In this document: one piece after another, positions 16,562 through 25,017 of the stretch
How the letters are laid out: every line of letters starts with the position of its first letter
How positions within the stretch are numbered: position 1 is the first letter of the stretch
NCBI GenBank assembly: GCA_034189065.1
Contig: JAXHVQ010000009.1
Coordinates: 1 to 64,000, forward strand
Length of the DNA: 64,000 bases
Direction of reading: 5' to 3'
Source: FACHB-1406 sp034189065
GTDB taxonomy: Bacteria > Cyanobacteriota > Cyanobacteriia > Cyanobacteriales > Spirulinaceae
Made by a program: the position numbers and the translations under genes
The notes under the pieces: generated by a model
The model's input: only the letters and a program-made list of their open reading frames with translations
What the model was told of the DNA's origin: nothing
Database searches by the model: none

Positions 16562-16876
16562 ATGACCGACAATATTTTCTACCTTCCGCCCAATCTGCCT
16601 AACGAAGAAGTCTTCGAGAAGATTGCGGGCAGCGATCGCGTCCTTATCGAACGTATTATTTCCACCGGACAAACCACGCCCCCCGGAGAATGGTACGACC
16701 AAGAACGAGATGAGTGGGTCATTGTGCTGCAAGGGAAAGCACAACTCGTATACGACGACGGTGCAACCATTAATTTAAGTGCAGGCGACTACCTCCTCAT
16801 TCCAGCGCGCCAGAAGCACCGCGTTGGCTACACCAGCAGCGATCCTCCTTGTATTTGGTTAGCGATTCATTTCTAA
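16562..16876 (+). CDS. Single-domain cupin protein
   Basis: 104 aa small beta-barrel. Cupin motif 1 is degenerate (EWYDQERDEWVIVLQGKAQLVYDDG, about 40-64, with Glu and Asp where many cupins have His), and motif 2 is GDYLLIPARQKHRVG (about 76-90, one His kept). The incomplete metal-ligand set leaves a catalytic or only binding role open. A piece of a second, diverged copy of this gene lies at 17833-17882 behind the AbiE pair. Confidence 0.8.
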   Translation: MTDNIFYLPPNLPNEEVFEKIAGSDRVLIERIISTGQTTPPGEWYDQERDEWVIVLQGKAQLVYDDGATINLSAGDYLLIPARQKHRVGYTSSDPPCIWLAIHF

Positions 16877-16983
16877 AAATTTATGCGGGTTTTTACATGA
16901 TAAAATGTCGGTAGTTATTAAAAAAAACCGACACTTTATCATAAGTCGCTCGTGCAATTGCCGCTGCAATTGCGAAATTAAAG

Positions 16984-17580
16984 ATGCCAAAGACAGAGCA
17001 AGCACTCGCTCTCGCTCGTGACGTTGGAGTCATTCGAGCCAAAGATTTAGAAGATCGAGGAATTCACCGCGAGTACGTAAGACAACTTGAAGAGCAAGGA
17101 CTGCTGATGCGCTCCGGGCGCGGGATTTATACTTGTCTTGATGCCGAACTAACCGAGAGTCACAGTCTCGTAGAAGCACAAGCGCGAGTTCCTCATGGCA
17201 GAATTTGTCTGCTTTCTGCTCTCAGTTTCCACCAACTTACCACTCAAGCACCCTTTGAAGTGTGGCTGGCAATAGACCAAAAAGCACGTTCTCCCAAAGA
17301 AGAACTCATTCCTCTAAGAATTGTCTATATGTCGGGTCAAGCGCTAGAAGCCGGTATCGAGGAACATGAAATAGAAGGAGTGCCAGTTAAAATTTATTCG
17401 ATCGCTAAAACCGTTGTCGATTGCTTTAAATACCGTAACAAAATAGGTCTTGATGTGGCACTCGAAGCGCTGCGAGAAAGTTGGCGGGGGCGACGTTGCA
17501 CGATGGACGAACTATGGCACTATGCTAAGCTTTGCCGCGTAAAAAATGTCATCCGTCCCTATCTGGAGTCGCTGATATGA
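16984..17580 (+). CDS. AbiEi-family antitoxin/regulator
   Basis: 198 aa. N-terminal winged-helix (about 1-55: ALALARDVGVIRAKDLEDRGIHREYVRQLEEQGLL, then RSGRGIYT) as in type IV toxin-antitoxin AbiEi proteins, which repress their own operon, followed by the AbiEi antitoxin domain (SHSLVEAQARVPHGRICLLSAL, then EIEGVPVKIYSIAKTVVDCFKYRN). Length is normal. The stop overlaps the toxin ATG (ATGA), the usual AbiE arrangement. The toxin behind it is broken, so this is an orphaned but apparently intact antitoxin. Confidence 0.85.
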   Translation: MPKTEQALALARDVGVIRAKDLEDRGIHREYVRQLEEQGLLMRSGRGIYTCLDAELTESHSLVEAQARVPHGRICLLSALSFHQLTTQAPFEVWLAIDQKARSPKEELIPLRIVYMSGQALEAGIEEHEIEGVPVKIYSIAKTVVDCFKYRNKIGLDVALEALRESWRGRRCTMDELWHYAKLCRVKNVIRPYLESLI

Positions 17581-17891
17581 GTGAGAAAACCCCTCGCAAT
17601 ATAGCCCGCTCTATACGAGATCGATTGAAGAATTTATCCAAAGAGCGAAAAGAGGATTTTAATTATGTTATCCTCCACTATGCTTCGGAGAGATTCCTAT
17701 ATCGGCTCAGTCAATCTAGCTACAGAGATAATTTTGTTCTTAAGGGAGCGACTCTTTGCAAGATTTCGATCGGCTTTGGTGTCCCGGACAAGATTGGATT
17801 GAACCCTAGTTCTCGGCTCCACAATATCGACACGCGATCTCACTCTCATCGAACGCATCATCTCTACCGGACAAACCACGCCAGAATGTGA
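17577..17891 (+). pseudogene. AbiEii toxin remnant (nucleotidyltransferase), truncated
   Basis: Starts in the expected 4-bp overlap with the antitoxin gene. The first 60 residues match AbiEii (IARSIRDRLKNLSKER, then YASERFLYRLSQSSYRDNFVLKGATL). The family continues after FVLKGA into the nucleotidyltransferase core with a D-x-D motif, but here the sequence changes abruptly (from about 17755) and the catalytic core is missing. The end of the frame overlaps a cupin fragment in another frame. It cannot be an active toxin. Confidence 0.75.
17833..17882 (+). pseudogene. Fragment of a second cupin gene
   Basis: 49 bp align without gap to 16632-16680 of the intact cupin gene (about 40 identical). 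The translated fragment LIERIISTGQTTP is identical while the codons differ at third positions. This looks like an old paralogue, not a recent copy. It marks a deletion or recombination junction behind the AbiEii remnant. Confidence 0.65.
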
Positions 17892-18250
17892 ATTCTTTTG
17901 GTGCCTTCTGCCTTAAAAGGAGAATAAGTGCATCCCAGTTTAAAATGAGAGTCTTCAGCCACAAGAAAGATAAAATTTTCTAGGATGTACGGCGATCGCG
18001 CGCTTTGCCTTGAATTGCAAAATCATTAAGTTGGGTGCGAATCTCGATATTTCCTGACAAACGTCCTCTCCTTCAGTCCGACTTATCCAATACTCGATCG
18101 CCTATCTTATCAAGCGATCGCCTCCTTAAGTGCATTCTGACTACGGCCCCAATCTTTATACCATTTTTAGAGACTCTCTTGAAAGATCGGGCTACCCTGA
18201 AGGATGAAACAACACGACGCGATCGCGAGTAAACTCAACAAGGAATTGTT
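17892..18250. other. Spacer upstream of gnd
   Basis: 359 bp with several HIP1 octamers. No gene with a recognisable motif was seen; the gnd promoter should be here. Confidence 0.5.
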
Positions 18251-19675
18251 ATGACACAACGAACCTTCGGCGTAATTGGCCTAGCCGTGATGGGAGAAAA
18301 TCTCGCCCTCAATGTAGAAAGTCGCGGTTTCCCTATCGCCGTGTACAATCGCACTTCAGCCAAAACAGAAGAATTTATGAAGACGCGGGCGACGGGGAAA
18401 GATGTTAAAGCCGCGTACTCCCTCGAAGAATTCGTGCAAGTCTTGGAACGGCCTCGCAAAATTCTGGTAATGGTTAAGGCCGGAAAGCCTGTCGATGCAG
18501 TCATCGAGCAGTTGAAACCCTTCCTTGAAGAAGGCGATACGATCATCGACGGCGGAAATTCTCTCTACGAAGATACCGAACGCCGCACTCGCGAACTCGA
18601 GCCGACCGGACTCGGCTTTGTGGGAATGGGAGTTAGCGGCGGCGAGGAAGGCGCGCTCAAAGGCCCCAGTTTGATGCCGGGAGGGACGAAAAGTGCCTAC
18701 GATGAGTTGGAACCGATTCTGACTAAAATCGCCGCTCAAGTGGACGACGGTCCCTGCGTAACCTACATCGGACCGGGGGGTGCGGGTCACTATGTCAAAA
18801 TGGTTCACAATGGTATTGAGTATGGCGATATGCAGCTCATTGCCGAAGCTTACGACATCTTAAAAAATATTGCCGGATTGAGTAATTCAGAGCTACACGA
18901 AGTTTTTGCCGAGTGGAATACTACCGATGAGTTGAACTCGTTTTTGATCGAAATTACGGCGGATATTTTCAAGTATATTGACAAGGAAACTAATACTTCA
19001 TTAGTCGATTTAATCCTTGATGCAGCCGGACAAAAGGGAACCGGACGATGGACGGTACAAAGTGCGTTAGAGTTGGGCGTTGCTATTCCGACGATCTATG
19101 CGGCGGTGAATGCTCGGATTATGTCTTCGTATAAGGAAGAACGAGTGGCTGCCTCGAAGGAGTTGACCGGGCCGGAGACGAAGTTTGATTTTGGCGATCG
19201 CGCGGAATTTATTAACAAGGTTCGCGATGCTCTCTATTGCTCGAAAATGTGCTCCTACGCCCAAGGAATGGCGTTGTTGAGCAAAGCGTCCCAAACCTAC
19301 AACTACGACTTGAATCTTGCCGAAGATGCGCGGATTTGGAAGGGCGGTTGTATTATTCGGGCTGGCTTCCTCGATAAGATTAAGGAAGCTTTCAACGAAA
19401 ACCCTAAACTGCCAAACCTCCTCCTTGCACCGGAATTCAAACAAACGATTCTCGATCGGTCTTCGGCGTGGCGCGAGGTGTTGAGTGCTGCCAATACGAC
19501 GGGGATTGCCGTTCCCGCTTTTAGTTCGTCTTTGGACTACTTTGACAGCTACCGACGCGATCGCCTCCCGCAAAATCTCACCCAGGCACAACGCGACTAC
19601 TTTGGCGCGCATACTTACGAACGAACCGATAAAGCGCGCGGCGAGTTCTTCCACACTGAATGGATGGCCCAATAG
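18251..19675 (+). CDS. gnd: 6-phosphogluconate dehydrogenase, decarboxylating
   Basis: 474 aa. Third enzyme of the oxidative pentose phosphate pathway: 6-phosphogluconate + NADP+ to ribulose-5-phosphate + CO2 + NADPH, the main dark NADPH source in cyanobacteria. N-terminal Rossmann motif FGVIGLAVMGENLALN (5-20), VSGGEEGALKGPSLMPGG (about 129-146, substrate-binding SGGxxGA), catalytic Lys in GHYVKMVHNGIEYGDMQ (about 177-193), and the C-terminal KGGCIIRAGFL (about 363-373) and YFGAHTYER. Full length. Own terminator downstream. Confidence 0.97.
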   Translation: MTQRTFGVIGLAVMGENLALNVESRGFPIAVYNRTSAKTEEFMKTRATGKDVKAAYSLEEFVQVLERPRKILVMVKAGKPVDAVIEQLKPFLEEGDTIIDGGNSLYEDTERRTRELEPTGLGFVGMGVSGGEEGALKGPSLMPGGTKSAYDELEPILTKIAAQVDDGPCVTYIGPGGAGHYVKMVHNGIEYGDMQLIAEAYDILKNIAGLSNSELHEVFAEWNTTDELNSFLIEITADIFKYIDKETNTSLVDLILDAAGQKGTGRWTVQSALELGVAIPTIYAAVNARIMSSYKEERVAASKELTGPETKFDFGDRAEFINKVRDALYCSKMCSYAQGMALLSKASQTYNYDLNLAEDARIWKGGCIIRAGFLDKIKEAFNENPKLPNLLLAPEFKQTILDRSSAWREVLSAANTTGIAVPAFSSSLDYFDSYRRDRLPQNLTQAQRDYFGAHTYERTDKARGEFFHTEWMAQ

Positions 19676-19720
19676 TGTAGAAAGAACTGAATTATTAATG
19701 GTTTAAGTTCCTACACCGAA

Positions 19721-19750
19721 CCCTGGTTTTTCAAAAAAACCGGGGTCTTT
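19721..19750 (+). terminator. Terminator of gnd
   Basis: CCCTGGTTTTT, short loop, AAAAACCGGGG, then TCTTT, 45 bp past the gnd stop. Confidence 0.65.
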
Positions 19751-19860
19751 CGCTTTTGAGTTGCTATTCTAATATGAAATCTCTCAAAAAAATGCCACAG
19801 ATATTTCCCCCCGTCAAGGAGTGTTAATCATTTGTAGAAACTATTTAAGGATTTCATTTC

Positions 19861-19917
19861 ACAATGAACAATGAACAATTATCTCTCCTTAAAAGAAGAG
19901 AATTTCAATTAGGGAAA
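19861..19917 (-). repeat. Dispersed TCCTTAA/TTAAGGA repeat, copy 1
   Basis: Minus strand carries TAATTGAAATTCTC, then TTTTAAGGAGAGATAATTG, then TTCATTG units. Related copies are at 23405-23500 and 30107-30165. Confidence 0.55.
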
Positions 19918-19919
19918 AT

Positions 19920-20135
19920 CTACGATTGACTCGAGCTTCTTTTTCTTTTCTTCCAACGCTCTTTACGATGCCCGATGTATAGCAGAATAAAGCCAGCTTG
20001 CAAGAAAATTGACAGTCCGCCAACTTTTTCAACAAAATTGACCTCTAGGTCAGAGAACCAGCCAAAACTTCCAAGACCCCACAATATCAGTATAGTGTAG
20101 TAGATAATTTTTTCATCGGGTTTGCTTTGGAGCAT
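19920..20135 (-). CDS. Small membrane protein, unknown function
   Basis: 71 aa with two predicted TM segments (about 9-26 IIYYTILILWGLGSFGWF and 38-55 GGLSIFLQAGFILLYIGH) and a strongly basic C-terminal tail (RKERWKKRKR), which would face the cytoplasm. No recognised family. Real gene probable because of the clear two-helix layout; expression unknown. Confidence 0.45.
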   Translation of the reverse strand: MLQSKPDEKIIYYTILILWGLGSFGWFSDLEVNFVEKVGGLSIFLQAGFILLYIGHRKERWKKRKRSSSQS

Positions 20136-20675
20136 AACTCATTTAACCTTAGCTAAAACAAGGAATCCTGAAGCCGCGCTGTTGACAGCAGGTAGGGTGC
20201 GATGAGAGGCAACTCAGAAAAGGCAGAACGGTTGCGATCGCGAACTAACGGACTCTTGAACCCACAACTGGCAAATTTGTAGATGAGCGGGCCTGAGTGA
20301 AGTATACCAGTTTGAAGGGGAGACGAGGGGTTTGACCCCCCATTCCACTCGACATCTTTTGTTCTTAAAATTGGATATAGTAGCCCAATCTATGTCTGGA
20401 TTATTCACTATTGGAAGAAAAGAAGGGGTCGAGGGTAAAGACAAATTTAGCCCAGATTGCCCAAAGTAAATCCGACCTTTGATAAAACTGCAACCTTTGT
20501 GTCATAATACTTTGAACGAAATCTAAACGCTGCCAGAGGTAGCCAAAAGGACTCAATTAAAAAAGTCAAGAAAAACTCTGAGAAAAGAGAAATTAGTTGT
20601 GACTTTTTCCAGGAGTTCGGGGAAAACTAGATTTTAAAGAGCTTTCTTTTCTAGCAAGATTACCAGATTAGTCCT
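20136..20675. other. Spacer without supported gene
   Basis: 540 bp. A 76-codon ORF on the minus strand (20214-20444) has no motif and is not accepted. A T-arm-like hairpin near 20326-20341 (GAGGGG, TTTGACC, CCCC) is not part of a foldable tRNA. Confidence 0.5.
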
Positions 20676-21404
20676 ATGAAATCCCAAAAAGTTAGATCTT
20701 TGATTCGGAGAATTACGGGGTGTGCGAGCCTGGAAGACTATACTGCCGAAAAGCGGCGATCCATGTGGCCGGGAGCAAAACCCCTCCAAGACCAGCACAT
20801 TCGCAACTGTCGGCTGATCGAGAACCGCTACAAAATGCTAGAGCATATGCCCAAAGATGGGATTTGTGCCGAAATTGGCATCATGCACTGCGATTATTCT
20901 GAGAAAATACTGGAACTCGCTCAACCGAGAAAGTTGCATCTCGTCGATATTGCTCCGAGTACCATAGAAACAGCGCGTCGGAAATTCGCCCGAGAAATTG
21001 AAAGCGGACAGGTCGAAGTTCATCTCGGCAATTCGCCGGATATCATCAAATCTTGGCCCGATCGCTATTTAGACTGGATTTATATCGACGGGGATCATTC
21101 CTATACAGGAGCAAAGCGGGACTTAGAAGCAGCGCACAAAAGGCTCAAACCCCAAGGTCTCATCGCCCTGAACGATTATATCTTCTTCAGTCCTTCGGAT
21201 TTTAACAAATATGGTGTCGTCGAGGCGGTGAATGAATTCTGCCTTAAATACAGTTATGAGTTAATGTTATTAGCTCTGCAAGAGCGTACCTACAACGATG
21301 TCGTTTTGCGTCGGATTGGAGTCGCGCGTCAAGATGGAGAGAACTCTGTGACTCAAAATGAAGGCTCTCAAAAAGGCGATCGCGCTTACCTCGAAGCTGT
21401 ATAA
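20676..21404 (+). CDS. Class I SAM-dependent methyltransferase (Methyltransf_24 type)
   Basis: 242 aa. Motif I region CAEIGIMHCDYSEKIL (about 63-78), acidic residue at the end of strand 2 (LHLVDIAPS, D about 91), motif around DWIYIDGDHSYTGAKRDLE (about 127-145), and LNDYIFF. The GDHSY signature is typical of small-molecule or sugar O-methyltransferases of this family, often in glycan or nonribosomal pathways. Substrate unknown. Stand-alone gene; HIP1 sites and a GC-rich repeat follow its stop. Confidence 0.82.
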   Translation: MKSQKVRSLIRRITGCASLEDYTAEKRRSMWPGAKPLQDQHIRNCRLIENRYKMLEHMPKDGICAEIGIMHCDYSEKILELAQPRKLHLVDIAPSTIETARRKFAREIESGQVEVHLGNSPDIIKSWPDRYLDWIYIDGDHSYTGAKRDLEAAHKRLKPQGLIALNDYIFFSPSDFNKYGVVEAVNEFCLKYSYELMLLALQERTYNDVVLRRIGVARQDGENSVTQNEGSQKGDRAYLEAV

Positions 21405-21477
21405 GGTGGGAGGGCTAAAGTCTCCGACTACGAACGGGGAGGCTTTAGCCTCTACTACGAACCAAGGCGATCGCCAC

Positions 21478-22212
21478 CTAATACTTTACCTGCAACGTCA
21501 CCGTCGCTTTAATCGTTTGCTCTCCCCCCTCCACTGGCGTAACCGCTTGTTGCACTTCGTCAGCCAGAGTAGAGTGCGCGGCATAGGGCATAGGAACGGG
21601 AGGCGAAGTATCGGGATTAATGGCGATATTGACGATTTCCTTCTGTTGTAAGTTTAAAGAAGATAAAGCTGCTTCAGCCTGGGTTTTCGCCCCTTGAGTC
21701 GCTCGGGCGATTGCCTCTTTTTGGGCTTCCGCGATCGCCTCCTCCGTTGCCACAAAACTCACTCCATCGATTCGAGTTGCACCCGCAGCCACAGCTTTAT
21801 CTAATAAATCGCCTGCTGCGGCTGTTTTCACTTGAAAGCGAACCGAATTCGTTGCCGAGTAGCCCGTAATACTTTGTTTGCCGTTGGCGGAATTATAGAT
21901 TGGATTAAGCCGAACTCCCGCTGTTTGTAACTTTTCCACTTCCTGTGCCTTGAGGAAATCAACAACCCCTTGCGATCGCGCCGCTGCATCCTCTTGAACC
22001 TCTCGAGCCGTTTTTCCCTGTACCTCCACGCCTAAATTTACGCGCGTTAGCGTAGCGGGAATACTCACTTTCCCCTCTCCCGTTGCGCTGAGCGTTCTTT
22101 GAGGGAAAGGAGAAGACGTAGCGACTCGGGCAGGAACGGCTTGACAAGCAGCTAAACCGCAGGCTCCCAAGGCGATTAATCCTAGTTTAAAATGATTTTG
22201 AGTTAACATCAT
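21478..22212 (-). CDS. SIMPL domain (DUF541) lipoprotein
   Basis: 244 aa from ATG 22212 (MMLTQNHFKLG). A longer frame to 22305 is possible but would precede the signal peptide. Lipobox LAAC at about residues 19-22 predicts a periplasmic lipoprotein. The SIMPL domain follows: LSATGEGKVSIPATLTRVNLGVE (about 39-61), the SQGVVDFLKA helix, VTGYSATNSVRFQV-like strand, and AQKEAIARATQGAKTQAEAAL near 170-190. These proteins form oligomeric periplasmic shells in some bacteria; function is poorly known. Convergent with the methyltransferase gene. Confidence 0.88.
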   Translation of the reverse strand: MMLTQNHFKLGLIALGACGLAACQAVPARVATSSPFPQRTLSATGEGKVSIPATLTRVNLGVEVQGKTAREVQEDAAARSQGVVDFLKAQEVEKLQTAGVRLNPIYNSANGKQSITGYSATNSVRFQVKTAAAGDLLDKAVAAGATRIDGVSFVATEEAIAEAQKEAIARATQGAKTQAEAALSSLNLQQKEIVNIAINPDTSPPVPMPYAAHSTLADEVQQAVTPVEGGEQTIKATVTLQVKY

Positions 22213-22583
22213 GACCTGAGAATTCGTAAGCGCGCAATTCGCAATTCGCAATTCATATCTTTGCGCGAACTCCAGCGAAAGCGATATTCCCAATCTGACA
22301 TCCACGAATAGGAAATTAAGGGCGGTTACTATTTTTGCAACTTACATCTGCGGCGAACTAAGTCGGATCGTTATTCTATAAGGCAGAGGGCAGAGGGGAG
22401 ATGGGGAGATGGGGAGATGGGGAGATGGGGGTTTTAAACCTAAAACCTAAAACCTAAAACCTTTCGATCGTGATTTCGGTATCTATTTCGTGCCGATTGC
22501 GTGAATTTGGTGAGAAAGAGACCTAAAAAGCCTACAATAAGCTAGACTGCGAGACCAAAATTGAAGTTAAAATCGATCCCAGC
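22213..22583. other. Repeat-rich spacer before comB
   Basis: 371 bp containing GCAATTC repeats (about 22232-22252), an octamer array (GGGGAGAT)n at 22397-22430, and a heptamer array (CCTAAAA)n at 22439-22462. No gene seen. Confidence 0.75.
22397..22463. repeat. Octamer (GGGGAGAT)n and heptamer (CCTAAAA)n arrays
   Basis: Two neighbouring short tandem arrays. The octamer is the reverse complement of the unit at 2049-2106, and the heptamer is related to the one at the start of the GT2 gene at 61110-61170. Confidence 0.85.
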
Positions 22584-23315
22584 GTGAAACTTTTCGTTTA
22601 TCACACCCCCGAACTCACCCCAACCGACGAACTCCCCGATTGTGCGGTGGTTATCGATGTATTGCGCGCCACAACGACAATTGCCGCTGCCTTGGATGCA
22701 GGGGCAGAAGCCGTACAAGCGTTTAGTAGTATCGACAAACTCCTGGAAACCAGCGAATCGTGGCCCGCTGACAAGCGCCTGCGCGCGGGGGAACGAGGCG
22801 GCAAACAAGTCGAGGGGTGCGATACGGGCAACTCTCCTCTGACGTTTGGGCCCGAACGAGTTGGGGGACGGCGCTTGTTTATCAGCACCACCAACGGCAC
22901 GCGGGCGCTTCAGCGCGTTGAAAATGCCCCCACCGTTATTACCGGCGCGCAAGTCAATCGTCAGGCTGTGGTTGGTTATTTAAAACAAACTCAACCCGAA
23001 ACCGTCTGGTTAGTGGGTTCGGGATGGGAAGGTTCTTACTCTTTAGAAGATACCGTTTGTGCTGGCGCGATCGCGCTTCCTTTTTTCCAGGAGGAGGGTG
23101 GCGAAATAGTCGGCAACGACGAAGTGGCGGCCGCGATCGCGCTGTATGCTCAGTGGCAGGATAACCTGCTCGAACTGTTTCATCTTGCCAGTCACGGTCA
23201 GCGCCTCTTGAGATTAAATAATCTCGATGACTTAAAATATTGCGCCCAAACCGATATCTTGGATGTGGTTCCCATTCAGAGGGAAAAAAGCGTTTTAGTT
23301 AAGTTCGGCGGTTAA
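22584..23315 (+). CDS. comB: 2-phosphosulfolactate phosphatase family (ComB)
   Basis: 243 aa, GTG start at 22584. ComB removes phosphate from 2-phosphosulfolactate in coenzyme M synthesis in archaea; cyanobacteria make no coenzyme M, so the substrate here is probably different (sulfolactate or another phospho-acid). Family features: VVIDVLRATTTIAAALDAGAEAVQAF (about 22-47), LRAGERGGKQVEGCDTGNSPLTF (about 72-94), FISTTNGTRALQ (about 101-112), and GSGWEGSYSLEDTVCAGAIA (about 148-167). Full length. Magnesium-dependent, cytosolic. Confidence 0.9.
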   Translation: MKLFVYHTPELTPTDELPDCAVVIDVLRATTTIAAALDAGAEAVQAFSSIDKLLETSESWPADKRLRAGERGGKQVEGCDTGNSPLTFGPERVGGRRLFISTTNGTRALQRVENAPTVITGAQVNRQAVVGYLKQTQPETVWLVGSGWEGSYSLEDTVCAGAIALPFFQEEGGEIVGNDEVAAAIALYAQWQDNLLELFHLASHGQRLLRLNNLDDLKYCAQTDILDVVPIQREKSVLVKFGG

Positions 23316-23404
23316 TGGCCGTTCGCGTAGAAATGTGAAGACCATGCGGAGTAACGTTCCGACTTAATTCACATTAGACGCAATTGCGCGCTTAGGCGCT
23401 TGCC

Positions 23405-23500
23405 AATGAATAATTACCTCTCCTTAATTTCAATCTTATGGTTTTAAGGAGAAGTAATTATTCATTATTCATTATTCATTATTCATTATTCATTATTCAT
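23405..23500. repeat. Dispersed stem-loop repeat, copy 2, with (TTATTCA)n tail
   Basis: 17-bp arms with one mismatch (TAATTACCTCTCCTTAA and TTAAGGAGAAGTAATTA) at 23411-23460, then five TTATTCA heptamers to 23500. Lies between comB and the M50 gene, possibly acting as a shared terminator. Confidence 0.75.
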
Positions 23501-25017
23501 CAAATTCCAATTCCCAACCGTCCTGCAAGTGCGGGACTGAGAGGAATGAGCATCGCGAGCATCAAAAACAGAGCCACCAGAGCCAAAACCGCTCGAGTAT
23601 CGTTGGGTTCGGTGAGTTCGTTTAAGCTGGGACGCTCTAAATCGCGCTGTAAAAATAGGATAATAATTCCCCAGTATAAAGGGATGGGATTGTTCGGAAT
23701 CGCGATCGCCACAATCGCTAACACCACCAACGTTGCAATGGTTGTACGTCGGGCCGTTTTGCGTCCGTAAATCGCTTGAATCATGCGTCCGCCATCGAGT
23801 TGTCCGGCAGGCATGAGATTCAAGGCGGTAATCGTGAGTCCCAACCAACCGAGGACGACTAGCGGATGAACGTCCAGCGTCGGCGTTTGCAGCGCATCGC
23901 CAAGGACGGTTTTAGCCAGCACTCCCACGAGCACCGAACCTTGGAAAAACTGCGTTGGAAGTTGAAATACGCTGCCGGGATGGGAGAGTATTAACCCTAC
24001 AACCAGCATCGCCAAAGAAACAATTCCCCCCGCCGCCGGTCCGGCAAGGGCGATGTCGAGGAGAACCGAACGGTTGGGGAGGAGCGATTGAAAACGGGTG
24101 AGCGCGCCGAAAGAGCCGATTTGCCAACTGGGAATGAAAAACGGCAAACTCAAACGCACATCATTGCGGCGCGCCAACCACCAGTGGCCGATTTCGTGAG
24201 CGGCGAGAATCAACCACAGTCCGGCGGCAACGGGTAAGGCTTCGGCGTAGCGTCCCAGTTCGCTAAACCAATCAAAGCCGAGCAAGAGTGCGGCAGCTTC
24301 GATGCTGGTGGCCAACGTTGCTACCAGGAGGACAACGGCTAAGTTTTTTTGGACGAGGCTCAACGGTTGAGGGCCATTGCTGCTGGGGAGGACGATAACC
24401 ACAGGCTTGCCTTCGGGACTTTCGACGAGGAAGAGGCGATATTTGTCCGCGAGACGGCTTTGGAGTTTTTGGCTGAGGCGCGCGTGAACTTCTGCCGGTT
24501 CGCCGCGTAGATTGCCTTTAAAGATTGCACCTTCTTGGTAGGAAATGGTTTCGGTGGTGAAGAAGGTATCAATGCCGAAAATGTCTTGAATGGCTTTGAT
24601 ATCCTCTTCGGGAATGGGTAGGATTTCTGGGGCTGCCGGAGGAGAGTTGGTTTGAGGAGCGGCGTTGGGGGGGCGAAAGTCGTCGGTTTTTGCTTCCGTT
24701 GGGTTAATTTGAGAGGCTGCGCGATGTCGTTCCTCAATTGCTTCCTCGTTACCCACTGCGCGCAGGCGATTTCCCAAATAAATATAAATCCCAGTCGAGA
24801 GAACTAGTAAACCGATAATTCCGATGAGGTTGAGATAAATTCCGGTTGTAAATAGCCCAAAAAAGATGAGCCAGGGAACCATCAGGACAACAGACTGCAA
24901 CCAGGCGAAAAGGCCGACTTTACCGTAGGGTTTGGCGCGGTTATAGCCCCAAATTAAAATCCCGCCTGCAAGGAGAAGGATGGAAACGATCGCGAGACTT
25001 TCTGAACGATTAAACAT
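23500..25017 (-). CDS. Site-2-protease-family (M50) intramembrane metalloprotease
   Basis: 505 aa, polytopic. Two N-terminal TMs (about 8-25 and 37-85 region), a soluble segment (about 100-205) with a conserved cyanobacterial/plant layout, then the protease core: HEIGH at 274-278 and LMPAGQLDGG at 401-410 (third zinc ligand Asp), flanked by about six TMs. Resembles cyanobacterial relatives of plant EGY proteins, proposed to cleave membrane substrates in thylakoid or plasma membrane. The TGA stop lies inside the (TTATTCA)n array. ATG overlaps the murQ stop by 8 bp, so the two are probably co-translated although functionally unlike. Confidence 0.9.
   Translation of the reverse strand: MFNRSESLAIVSILLLAGGILIWGYNRAKPYGKVGLFAWLQSVVLMVPWLIFFGLFTTGIYLNLIGIIGLLVLSTGIYIYLGNRLRAVGNEEAIEERHRAASQINPTEAKTDDFRPPNAAPQTNSPPAAPEILPIPEEDIKAIQDIFGIDTFFTTETISYQEGAIFKGNLRGEPAEVHARLSQKLQSRLADKYRLFLVESPEGKPVVIVLPSSNGPQPLSLVQKNLAVVLLVATLATSIEAAALLLGFDWFSELGRYAEALPVAAGLWLILAAHEIGHWWLARRNDVRLSLPFFIPSWQIGSFGALTRFQSLLPNRSVLLDIALAGPAAGGIVSLAMLVVGLILSHPGSVFQLPTQFFQGSVLVGVLAKTVLGDALQTPTLDVHPLVVLGWLGLTITALNLMPAGQLDGGRMIQAIYGRKTARRTTIATLVVLAIVAIAIPNNPIPLYWGIIILFLQRDLERPSLNELTEPNDTRAVLALVALFLMLAMLIPLSPALAGRLGIGI

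Noticed and set aside
20300..20360. T-arm-like hairpin GAGGGGTTTGACCCC
   Set aside because: No matching acceptor, D or anticodon arms; not a tRNA.
20214..20444. 76-codon ORF on the minus strand
   Set aside because: No ribosome-binding site or motif, odd composition; treated as noise.
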